The position numbers and the translations under genes were made by a program. Shown here one piece after another: positions 26,501 through 32,658 of a DNA stretch of 64,000 nt. The DNA is from Gammaproteobacteria bacterium (GTDB lineage Bacteria > Pseudomonadota > Gammaproteobacteria > Acidiferrobacterales > Sulfurifustaceae). The notes below the pieces were generated by a model. That model ran no database searches, was not told the DNA's origin, and saw nothing but the letters and a program-made list of their open reading frames with translations. How positions within the stretch are numbered: position 1 is the stretch's first letter; each line of letters starts with the position of its first letter. The DNA is taken from the NCBI GenBank assembly GCA_016199745.1, contig JACQFZ010000005.1:1-64000 (forward strand). The letters are read 5' to 3'.

Positions 26501-27128
26501 CGGCCCGCTTTACTTGCAACGCCTGCTGCAACCGAAAAGCGCCGCGCCGATATCGCGACCCGGCACTATCGGTGAACCGCCGGCGCCGGTATTGGCGATG
26601 TTGGCCGAATGGGCCCAAGCCAGCGGACGCCGCGAGCTGGCCGAGACGTGTTCGTTCTACGCCACGACCACATTGCTCGGCAAACGTTTGCCGCTCCCCG
26701 GCCCGACCGGTGAAAGCAACACACTCGTCTTTGCCGCACGCGGCACAGTTGCCTGTATCGCCACGACCGAATCCGTACTGCTGTCGCAAATCGCCGCCTG
26801 CCTTGCCACCGGCAATCGGCTCACGTTCGGCGGATCGACACCGGCAATCGCACTGTTGGATTCATTGCCACCGGCGATTGGCCGACACATCGAGTTCGGC
26901 AAGGACTGGCGCACCACGCCGACAGCGGCCGTATTGTTTGCCGGCGACGTGGCCGCGGCCGAACGATTACGCATGGAAATCGCCGCGTGTGACGGCGCAC
27001 TGATACCGTTCATTAGCGCCGATACGACACAACGCTACCCATTGCTCCGACTGCTCGTGGAACGGGTCATCAGCGTTAACACCGCTGCTGCCGGCGGCAA
27101 CGCCGGCCTCATGACATTGGGCAACTAA
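23571..27128 (+). CDS. putA: Bifunctional proline dehydrogenase / P5C dehydrogenase PutA
   Basis: A protein of 1185 residues from the first ATG. It oxidises proline to glutamate via pyrroline-5-carboxylate, at the membrane face, with FAD and NAD. The proline dehydrogenase part spans about 130-440 (VNIDAEESERLDL, RLVKGAYWDSEIKHAQ, YEFQCLHGMGESLYDE). The aldehyde dehydrogenase part spans about 540-1000 (ISPWNFPLAIF, Glu in IAETGGQN, Cys in SAGQRCSALR). A C-terminal domain of type-B PutA follows (from about 1040). There is no N-terminal ribbon-helix-helix, so it is not a repressor. In-frame coding continues upstream to about 23463 (LRQAITAAYRRDEP is PutA-like) but without ATG, GTG or TTG. AGGAG at 23453 is spaced for an ACG at 23463, so the true start may be there. 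Confidence 0.94.
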   Translation: MHALIAQLQSLAPSVPQILERARRLVTAVRDKRTHASGVDMLMHEFSLSNQEGIALMCLAEALLRIPDADTADRLIRDKISKGDWKAHLGHSPSLFVNAAAWGLLISGKLVATRSEHTLGNALLQLIAKGGEPLIRKGVDIAMRLLGEQFVIGETIQQALDRSVEHELRGYRYSYDMLGEAALTAADADRYCRAYEHAIHTIGQAAASRGLYRGPGISIKLSALHPRYSRAQRERVLTELLPRLWQLLRLAQQYDIGVNIDAEESERLDLSLDLLERLALDADLRGWHGIGFVVQAYQKRAPFVIDYLVDLAQRSGHRLMIRLVKGAYWDSEIKHAQVDGLDGYPVYTRKAHTDVAYLACAHKLLIAGDAVYPQFATHNAHTVSAVYQMALDTGVSDYEFQCLHGMGESLYDEVVGSDKLDKPCRIYGPVGNHETLLPYLVRRLLENGANSSFVNRLVDETISIDTLIADPLIQTQQWRGQPHPQIPLPHDLYGATRRNSSGVDLANESVLASVQRELDALTHKLWETRPLLASGRHHGQDAERITNPADRRDHVGSVVPATLADVETALAAATAFAPQWQRTPIAERAAMLERAAELLEQHRPTLISLCIREAGKTWPNAIGEVREAVDFCRYYAQQMRANYAQQTPAALGPVVCISPWNFPLAIFVGEVAAALVAGNPVLAKPAEQTPLVAGFAVTVLHQAGVPPAALQFLPGAGDVVGAALVADARVRGIVFTGSTEVAQHINRALAKRTRAFDEIPFIAETGGQNAMVVDSSALPEQVVQDALASAFDSAGQRCSALRVLCVQNDIADKLIELLKGAMRELRVGNPAQLSTDVGPVIDGDAQQTLLTHIRQMRDAGQPVYQLSLPADGTHGTFVPPTLIEIDAITTLKREVFGPVLHVLRFERDRLVQVLNDINATGYGLTFGLHTRIDESIDLVTTSVHAGNIYVNRNMIGAVVGVQPFGGEGLSGTGPKAGGPLYLQRLLQPKSAAPISRPGTIGEPPAPVLAMLAEWAQASGRRELAETCSFYATTTLLGKRLPLPGPTGESNTLVFAARGTVACIATTESVLLSQIAACLATGNRLTFGGSTPAIALLDSLPPAIGRHIEFGKDWRTTPTAAVLFAGDVAAAERLRMEIAACDGALIPFISADTTQRYPLLRLLVERVISVNTAAAGGNAGLMTLGN

Positions 27129-27543
27129 GAAGCGAGTCAATAACGATAGATCCTACGGTTTCTCGCAAACCAAACTTGAATCTCAGACCGCATCAAGAAA
27201 GTCGATAGAAAGAAATAGGAGTGCACGCAATGCACTCCTGCAAGTTCATTTTCTGGTCCATGCTGTATGTGGACTTCCCACCTTTTGCCTGACACTTGTA
27301 ATGTTTCCGTCCAACAATAAGAGGAAGGTCATGCCAAACTAAAATGGCCACACTCGGAATATTTTTATCGAGTTGAGGGTTATTCGACGCTCCCTTTAGT
27401 TTAATCGTGCCAGTACTTTCCCCTAGGTTGCGCTTGAACCGATCTGCATGCAGTGGATACCTACCGATGAACCATGTCGTTGAGGAATGAAGTAACGATC
27501 ATGGTGTTACGTATGGTTGGCAAATCCAAAGGAGTCTTATCCA
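27129..27543. other. Intergenic with a hairpin after putA
   Basis: 415 bases with lower GC than the flanks. A perfect 9-bp hairpin, AGGAGTGCA (27217-27225), loop CGCAA, TGCACTCCT (27231-27239), lies 90 bases after the putA stop. It lacks a T-run but may protect or end the putA messenger. The rest must contain the promoter of the gene at 27544; no short gene with a ribosome site is convincing here. Confidence 0.5.
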
Positions 27544-28131
27544 ATGCAAATCACAAAGGAAACATTGCTATCGACCGGTTGCAGCGCGTTACTTTTCTTT
27601 TCGATAACCGCAACCGCTGCGGAGGAATCTCAAGCGAAAGACGTCGCACGCCCTACAAAGAGTCCGGCAACGATGCAGGGCATAAAGCTTACGCCCCAAC
27701 AAGCAGAGGATCTTAAGAAACTTAGAGAAGAAAACAGAGTCCACCTCAGTACAGAACAAGTTTTTAAAACGCTAGGCTTAAACGAGACGGCGACTACACC
27801 TGACGACACCGCCGGAACCCTTAGTTCAGGAAAGGGAGAAAGTGTCGGCGATTGTTCGACGATGCAACTGTGGGGCGATGACAGTGGTAATTACACGTTC
27901 GAACAATGGCTAGTTCCGGGGCAATCCGCCCTGTTCGGCGAGATCTCCATTTATACGGATGGTCTAATACCGTCCGATGTTCATACTTATCCGCTCACAG
28001 GATCGTATCAACAATTTTACGGACGCTTAGGTTTCGTTCCCTGGGGAGCTTCGCAAACGGTAGCCGGCGGTTGGATGCTTACCGACAGCTCCTGGCTCTG
28101 TTCCGGTACGGTAACCGCCGACTGGCATTGA
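27544..28131 (+). CDS. Exported protein of unknown function
   Basis: A 195-residue protein from the ATG at 27544, chosen because AAAGGAG stands nine bases upstream and the sequence then begins with a proper signal peptide (LLSTGCSALLFFSITATAAEE). The mature N-terminal half is charged and flexible (LTPQQAEDLKKLREENRVHL). The C-terminal half is aromatic-rich and beta-like (MQLWGDDSGNYTFEQWLVPG, YQQFYGRLGFVPWGASQ) with two cysteines (GDCST, WLCSG). The family is not recognised. Base use is more AT-rich than in neighbours. The ending GGWMLTDSSW resembles GGWMLNDAGF of the exported protein at 1617. Confidence 0.7.
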   Translation: MQITKETLLSTGCSALLFFSITATAAEESQAKDVARPTKSPATMQGIKLTPQQAEDLKKLREENRVHLSTEQVFKTLGLNETATTPDDTAGTLSSGKGESVGDCSTMQLWGDDSGNYTFEQWLVPGQSALFGEISIYTDGLIPSDVHTYPLTGSYQQFYGRLGFVPWGASQTVAGGWMLTDSSWLCSGTVTADWH

Positions 28132-28168
28132 TTAGTGCTTGAGCCAAAGGCGTAAGCAAATTGATCTA

Positions 28169-28200
28169 GATAAGCCGGCCAAAACAGAGGCCGGCTTATC
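28169..28200 (+). terminator. Strong hairpin after the exported-protein gene
   Basis: GATAAGCCGGCC (28169-28180), loop AAAACAGA, GGCCGGCTTATC (28189-28200): a perfect 12-bp stem followed by TTCTT. It lies between two convergent genes and can act on both strands. Confidence 0.75.
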
Positions 28201-28248
28201 TTCTTGGCCAGTGGGTGACCCCAATTTCCGCACCCGAATTTCCCGTCC

Positions 28249-28755
28249 TCACTGCTGATCCTTGTTCTTTTGGTCCTTCTTTTCGTCCTGCTCCTCCTGT
28301 TTGTAGGTCTGCCGATCGATTTGCTTACATACCGGGCCGGCGAGCTTGCCTTTCGAGGAGACATCGACTTTGCAATGGTAGTAGTTGTTCGGCGCTCCAT
28401 GGCCCGGCGTCGAGAAGTCGAGGTTAGCGCTAAAGTGAAACGTATTCTCGGTCGCCTTGAAGTGTTCGAACATAACCGAATTAAGTTTTCTCACGTCGAC
28501 CGTTTCATTGCTCAGCGGCAATTTGCACACCTCCATGCGGTCAATAAGCTTGTGACTATCCGTCAATGTTTCAAAGCGAAGGCAGGGATATTCGGAGAAT
28601 GCGTCAAATTTCACGTAGCGAAGCAGTACGTCTCCAAACCGTTCGAATCCAATTTCCCAGGCTAATAGCGATACTGGATTTTTTTCAACAGTAGACGCGT
28701 GCGCAGTCGCGCAGACGCATATCACCACCAAAACACTTGTAAGTCTTTTTATCAT
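28249..28755 (-). CDS. Small exported protein of unknown function
   Basis: A 168-residue protein with a short signal peptide (LTSVLVVICVCATAHAS). The mature part has four cysteines (YPCLRF, MEVCKL, YYHCKV, GPVCKQ), consistent with two disulfides in the periplasm. The tail is highly charged and low-complexity (YKQEEQDEKKDQKNKDQQ), perhaps flexible or surface-exposed. No family is recognised. It is convergent with the gene at 27544 and divergent from ohrR, whose 5' region it shares. Confidence 0.65.
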   Translation of the reverse strand: MIKRLTSVLVVICVCATAHASTVEKNPVSLLAWEIGFERFGDVLLRYVKFDAFSEYPCLRFETLTDSHKLIDRMEVCKLPLSNETVDVRKLNSVMFEHFKATENTFHFSANLDFSTPGHGAPNNYYHCKVDVSSKGKLAGPVCKQIDRQTYKQEEQDEKKDQKNKDQQ

Positions 28756-28857
28756 GGCAATTACCAGGCACGACGAAAACGGGAACTGGAGGATGTAGGA
28801 TAACTAAATACGTAATCGCGTTGCAGATCAAACGTAAGGCCGGCAAATTAAATTGTT

Positions 28858-28872
28858 TACAATTTAATTGTA
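28858..28872. promoter_or_regulatory. OhrR operator upstream of ohrR
   Basis: TACAATTTAATTGTA is a perfect 7+1+7 palindrome 20 bases before the ohrR start. Known OhrR operators in Xanthomonas and Bacillus have TACAATT/AATTGTA half-sites. This gives autorepression of ohrR. Confidence 0.85.
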
Positions 28873-28891
28873 CTTCGTTATATTCGTCACC

Positions 28892-29362
28892 ATGAAATCG
28901 TCCAAAGCCGCCCACGCCCCTGCAACCGACGCGTTGCTGTTGGACAACCAGATGTGCTTCGCGCTTTATTCCACGTCGCTGACGATGAGCAAGGTGTACC
29001 AGCCGTTGCTCAAGAAGCTCGGTGTGACCTATTCGCAGTATGTGGTATTGATGGCGCTGTGGGAGCGCGATGGTGTGACAGTGTCGGAGTTGGGCGACAA
29101 GGTTTATCTCGACTCGGGCACGTTGACGCCGTTGCTGAAGCGCTTGGAGTTGCTCGGGTTGGTCCGCCGGCGGCGTGCGGAAGAGGATGAGCGGCGGGTG
29201 TTGGTGAGCCTTACGCCCAAGGGGCGGGAGCTGAAAACTAAGGCGAACGAAGTGGCCGACAAACTCGCGTGCACGGTCCAGTGCTCGCCGAAGGAAGTTA
29301 AGCTGCTGACGCGTCGCTTACAGGAAATGCGCGCCATTCTGGTGAAAAGCATTGCAAAATAA
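28892..29362 (+). CDS. ohrR: Organic-hydroperoxide-sensing MarR-family repressor OhrR
   Basis: A 156-residue protein from the ATG at 28892; the longer upstream reading would start inside the operator. It is a MarR winged helix: VTYSQYVVLMALWERDGVTV, recognition region DSGTLTPLLKRLELLGLVRR, wing EDERRVLVSLTPKG. The peroxide-sensing Cys22 sits in LLLDNQMCFALYS, the conserved OhrR context. Oxidation of this Cys releases the protein from DNA. It represses itself and ohr, which follows 94 bases later, through the two AT-rich operators listed. Confidence 0.94.
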   Translation: MKSSKAAHAPATDALLLDNQMCFALYSTSLTMSKVYQPLLKKLGVTYSQYVVLMALWERDGVTVSELGDKVYLDSGTLTPLLKRLELLGLVRRRRAEEDERRVLVSLTPKGRELKTKANEVADKLACTVQCSPKEVKLLTRRLQEMRAILVKSIAK

Positions 29363-29392
29363 AGCAGCAGATCGAATGGCTTTTTTTTAGGT

Positions 29393-29422
29393 AATTAAAT
29401 TGTACAAAATATAATTGTTTAA
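29393..29422. promoter_or_regulatory. OhrR operator upstream of ohr
   Basis: TAATTAAATTGTACAAAATATAATTGTT contains a TACAAAAT/ATAATTGT imperfect palindrome resembling the ohrR operator, 35-60 bases before ohr. It implies a separate OhrR-controlled promoter for ohr. Confidence 0.75.
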
Positions 29423-29456
29423 TCGTTAATAACTGCAACTACCGAGGAACGTCATC

Positions 29457-29882
29457 ATGAAAATCGAAAAAGTGCTCTATCAAGCAACGGTCACCGCCAC
29501 CAGCGGCCGCGACGGCCGTGCCATTTCCAGCGACGGCCATCTCGACGTAAAGCTCGCCACGCCCAAAGCGCTGGGCGGGGGCGGCGGTGCCGCGACCAAT
29601 CCGGAGCAGTTGTTCGCCGCCGGTTACTCGGCGTGCTTCTTGAGCGCGATCAAGTTCGTCGCCAGCCAAGAAAAAGTCGCCGTTGCCGGCGACGCCGCGA
29701 TCACCGGCACGGTCGGTATCGGCGCCGTACCCGGCGGCTTCGGCCTCGAGGTCGAGTTGCAGATCGCCTTGCCAGGCGTGGATCGCGCGGTGGCGCAAGC
29801 GCTCGTCGACAAGGCGCACAACGTTTGCCCGTACTCCAACGCCACACGCGGCAATATTCAGGTGTTATTGACGTTGGTTTGA
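29457..29882 (+). CDS. ohr: Organic hydroperoxide resistance protein Ohr
   Basis: A 141-residue thiol peroxidase of the OsmC/Ohr family that reduces organic hydroperoxides with lipoyl-type reductants. The two catalytic cysteines are Cys60 (GYSACFLSA) and Cys124 (NVCPYSNAT). The start MKIEKVLYQATVTATSGRDG and the arginine-containing loop match Ohr rather than OsmC. GAGGAA precedes the ATG. It is controlled by OhrR through the site just upstream and probably co-transcribed with the hydrolase gene 48 bases later. Confidence 0.96.
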   Translation: MKIEKVLYQATVTATSGRDGRAISSDGHLDVKLATPKALGGGGGAATNPEQLFAAGYSACFLSAIKFVASQEKVAVAGDAAITGTVGIGAVPGGFGLEVELQIALPGVDRAVAQALVDKAHNVCPYSNATRGNIQVLLTLV

Positions 29883-29930
29883 TCGTCTTTCGTAACCGGT
29901 GTCCCCTTTAACTCAATAGGAGTCCATGTC

Positions 29931-30731
29931 ATGAAATTCCATTCGCGTCGTTTAATCGCCGTTTCCGCAGCTTTCGTTACCGCGCTGTCGGCCAGTGCAT
30001 CCGCCGAGGCCGCGCAAGCGGCAGCACCCCTATCCAAAGGAGATCAACCCATGAAATCCGTTGTCATCGTTCACGGCGCCTTTGCCGATGCCTCCGGCTG
30101 GGATAAGGTCATACCGTTGTTGCAAGCTAAGGGTTTGAACGTCGTCGCCGTGCAAAACCCGCTGAGTTCGCTCGCTAACGATGTCGACGCCACGAAGCGC
30201 GCGATCGATGCGCAGAAAGGTCCGGTGGTGCTGGTCGGTCATTCATGGGGTGGCGTCGTTATCACCGAAGCCGGCGCCAACGACAAGGTAAAGTCGCTCG
30301 TGTACGTCGCCGCGTTCGCGCCGTCCGCGGGTCAGTCGGTGACAGATCTGACGAAAGATCTTCCGCCGGCGCCATGGGCGTCATCGCTGATCGCCGATGC
30401 CGGCGGTTACGTGACCCTGCCGGCCGAGGTCGTCACGAAGTCCTTCGCGCAGGATCTGCCGGCGGCAAAAACCAAGATCATGGCCGCGACCCAGGGGCCG
30501 ATTCTCGGCAAGTCGTTCGACGAGAAAGTCGCCAGCGCGGCATGGGAACACAAGCCGAGCTGGTATGTCGTTGCCAGTGACGACCGGATGATCGCGCCGT
30601 CGTTGCAACAGGCGATGGCGAAGAAAATCGGCGCGACGACGTCGACGGTCAAGGCGAGCCACGTCGTGTTCATCTCCCAGCCGCAGGAAGTGGCGGCCGC
30701 CATCATTGCCGCCGCCGCGGCAATCAAGTAA
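29931..30731 (+). CDS. Alpha/beta hydrolase with two possible starts
   Basis: A 266-residue protein from the first ATG, with a signal peptide (LIAVSAAFVTALSASASAEAA). The hydrolase fold begins at residue 41, MKSVVIVHGAFADASGWDKV. The nucleophile is Ser105 in GHSWGG, the acid is probably the Asp in SDDRMI and the base His is in ASHVVF. Family members in other bacteria are often cytoplasmic and start at the equivalent of Met41. Here Met41 has its own excellent ribosome site (AAAGGAG, 30036-30042), while the first ATG also has AGGAG. Both an exported and a cytoplasmic form may be made. The position after ohr suggests peroxide-induced expression. Substrate unknown. Confidence 0.85.
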   Translation: MKFHSRRLIAVSAAFVTALSASASAEAAQAAAPLSKGDQPMKSVVIVHGAFADASGWDKVIPLLQAKGLNVVAVQNPLSSLANDVDATKRAIDAQKGPVVLVGHSWGGVVITEAGANDKVKSLVYVAAFAPSAGQSVTDLTKDLPPAPWASSLIADAGGYVTLPAEVVTKSFAQDLPAAKTKIMAATQGPILGKSFDEKVASAAWEHKPSWYVVASDDRMIAPSLQQAMAKKIGATTSTVKASHVVFISQPQEVAAAIIAAAAAIK

Positions 30732-30751
30732 CCGTTGCCACGGTAGGCAGG

Positions 30752-30787
30752 CGCGCGGAACGCAAGCTACGTTCCGCGTTGCCTTTT
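30752..30787 (+). terminator. Rho-independent terminator after the ohr unit
   Basis: CGCGGAACG (30754-30762), loop CAAGCTA, CGTTCCGCG (30770-30778), then TTGCCTTTTT. It ends the ohr-hydrolase transcript 20-50 bases after the stop. Confidence 0.85.
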
Positions 30788-30860
30788 TGCATACGCATTG
30801 ATTGCATCTGGCGTTCATAAAAAAACCTTCGGCGATAGATTTATCTTTTTCTAAGAGACC

Positions 30861-31015
30861 GTAACAAAATGAAATAGCTTCAACGTAGCCGTCCCCTCCC
30901 CTTCAGGGGGAGGGACAGGGTGGGGGTGGGTTTCGAAGCTGTGCCGCAAACCCACCCCCACCCCAACCTTCCCCTGAGGGGGAGGGAGTTAACGTGCCAA
31001 CGTTCATTTTGTTAC
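30861..31015. repeat. Long fold-back intergenic repeat
   Basis: Outer arms GTAACAAAATGAA (30861-30873) and TTCATTTTGTTAC (31003-31015) are perfect inverse complements. Inside are CCCCTTCAGGGGGAGGG-type hairpins and a GGGGGTGGGTTT / AAACCCACCCCC pair, the same core as the element at 5718-5902 but with different outer arms. The right side carries the GGAGGGAGTTAACGTGCC box shared with other copies. Confidence 0.85.
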
Positions 31016-31062
31016 CGCCTCTAAGACAATACCAGGCTAACTAGCATAGAATTCGGCGACCC

Positions 31063-31503
31063 ATGGAACTCGCTCAACGCAAAGCCGCCCGACTCGTGAT
31101 CGTCGATCCGCACGGACGGACGCTGTTGTTTCAATACGAGCGATCTACTACCGAACGATTCTGGGTAACGCCGGGCGGCGGCTTGGAGGACGGCGAAACT
31201 TTCGAGCAGGCAGCGGTCCGTGAGGCGCACGAGGAGCTCGGGGTAGCGCATATCTCGCTCGAGCCACTGTGGGAAAGAACGGCTGAATTTATGTTTAGAG
31301 ATACGCCGGTGCGCCAACAGGAAAAATATTTCCTGGTTCGTCTGCCGCAGTGGGAACAGACGCCGGTGGTCGCCGATGCGCACCGGCAAGAAGGCATTCT
31401 GAATACCCGCTGGTGGACCGTGACCGACATGGAGCACAGCGTGGAAACTATTTTTCCGGAAGGGTTGGCAAAAAAAATGCGATCGATCGATACATCCGAC
31501 TAA
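31063..31503 (+). CDS. Nudix hydrolase
   Basis: A 146-residue single-domain Nudix protein. The Nudix box is intact: GGGLEDGETFEQAAVREAHEELGV, in which G-x5-E-x7-REx-x-EE-x-G is satisfied. These enzymes hydrolyse nucleoside diphosphates linked to another group, with Mg2+ bound by the Glu residues. The substrate (damaged nucleotide, sugar nucleotide or other) is not evident. It stands alone downstream of a fold-back repeat. A weak ribosome site precedes the ATG. It is convergent with the damaged signalling gene at 31525. Confidence 0.88.
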   Translation: MELAQRKAARLVIVDPHGRTLLFQYERSTTERFWVTPGGGLEDGETFEQAAVREAHEELGVAHISLEPLWERTAEFMFRDTPVRQQEKYFLVRLPQWEQTPVVADAHRQEGILNTRWWTVTDMEHSVETIFPEGLAKKMRSIDTSD

Positions 31504-31524
31504 TACTGCCGACAACCGCCTGCT

Positions 31525-32658
31525 CTATTTTAAAAAATCGACGCCGCCCTCAGTCACATCGCCACGATTGTCGTTGTCACCGTGCGCGCGCACATGCTGG
31601 TGTACCAGCTCGGCAAACTGTATCTCCGACACCGGTTTGCTGAAGTAAAAGCCCTGCATCTCATCGCACGCATGGTCGCGTAGAAATTTCTGCTGCTCCG
31701 GTGTCTCAACACCTTCGGCGACCACGGTCAAGCTCAAGGTTTTACCCATGGCAATGATCGCTTCGGTGATGGCGTTGTCTTCCGGATGCAGGGGAATCTC
31801 GCGAATGAACGAGCGATCGACCTTGAGGGTGTCGATCGGAAAACGTTTTATCTGTGCCAGCGACGAATAGCCGGTGCCGAAATCGTCGATCGCGAGGCGT
31901 ACGCCCATCTGCTTGATGGCGCCGAGCAGCATGATCGCGTGCTCGGTGTTTTGCATCACCATGCTTTCGGTGATTTCGAGCTCCAACAACTCGGGTTTGA
32001 GATGGGTTTCGGCGAGCGAGTTAGCGATGTCTTTGAGCAATTCGTCATCGACAAACTGGCGCGACGACAGATTGACCGCCATACACAACGGCGGCAATCC
32101 TTGCTGCTGCCAGATGACGCTCTGCTCGCACGCCGTGCGCAATACCCATTTACCGATCGGCACGATGAGTCCGGTCTCTTCTGCCAGCAGAATGAACTGC
32201 GCCGGCGAAATCATACCGAGCTCCGGATGCTGCCAGCGTAACAACGCCTCGACGCCGGTGATCTGGTTGGTTTTGAGATTAAGCTTCGCCTGATAATGCA
32301 GGAAGAATTCGTTACGCTCGAGTGCGCGGCGCATGCTGGTCTCGAGCGCTAAGCGTTCGAGCGTATGTACGTTCAGTTGCTCGGAATAAAACTTGTAGTT
32401 GTTTTTGCCCTCCTCCTTGGCGCGATACATGGCGATATCGGCGTTCTTCATCAATACCTGTTCGTCCTGCGCATCCTGCGGATACAGGCAGATACCGATG
32501 CTGGCGCTCACCCGGCACTCCTGACCGAGCACAATGATCGGCCGGATAAGCGCCGCCAAAATTTTGCGCGCTACCGTGGCGATATGTTTTCGGGGAAACG
32601 CATTTCGAAATCGTAAAACGGCTCGTGCTTGGCCAGCTTGGTGCGATGCCGCACCCAA
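31525..32658 (-). CDS. C-terminal half of a split PAS-GGDEF-EAL gene: partial GGDEF plus EAL
   Basis: Real similarity starts at about 32583 with IATVARKILAALIRPIIVLG, which is the second half of a GGDEF domain (SASIGICLYPQDAQDEQVLM, NADIAMYRAKEEGKNNYKFY). A full EAL domain follows with VEALLRWQHPE, LEITESMV, IDDFGTGYSSL and VVAEGVET. The first half of GGDEF, including the GGDEF signature, is missing. The first 25 residues read here are just the PAS gene in another frame. No good start codon with a ribosome site is seen. It may be untranslated or made from an internal start; if made, it would be a c-di-GMP phosphodiesterase. Confidence 0.75.
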   Translation of the reverse strand: MGAASHQAGQARAVLRFRNAFPRKHIATVARKILAALIRPIIVLGQECRVSASIGICLYPQDAQDEQVLMKNADIAMYRAKEEGKNNYKFYSEQLNVHTLERLALETSMRRALERNEFFLHYQAKLNLKTNQITGVEALLRWQHPELGMISPAQFILLAEETGLIVPIGKWVLRTACEQSVIWQQQGLPPLCMAVNLSSRQFVDDELLKDIANSLAETHLKPELLELEITESMVMQNTEHAIMLLGAIKQMGVRLAIDDFGTGYSSLAQIKRFPIDTLKVDRSFIREIPLHPEDNAITEAIIAMGKTLSLTVVAEGVETPEQQKFLRDHACDEMQGFYFSKPVSEIQFAELVHQHVRAHGDNDNRGDVTEGGVDFLK

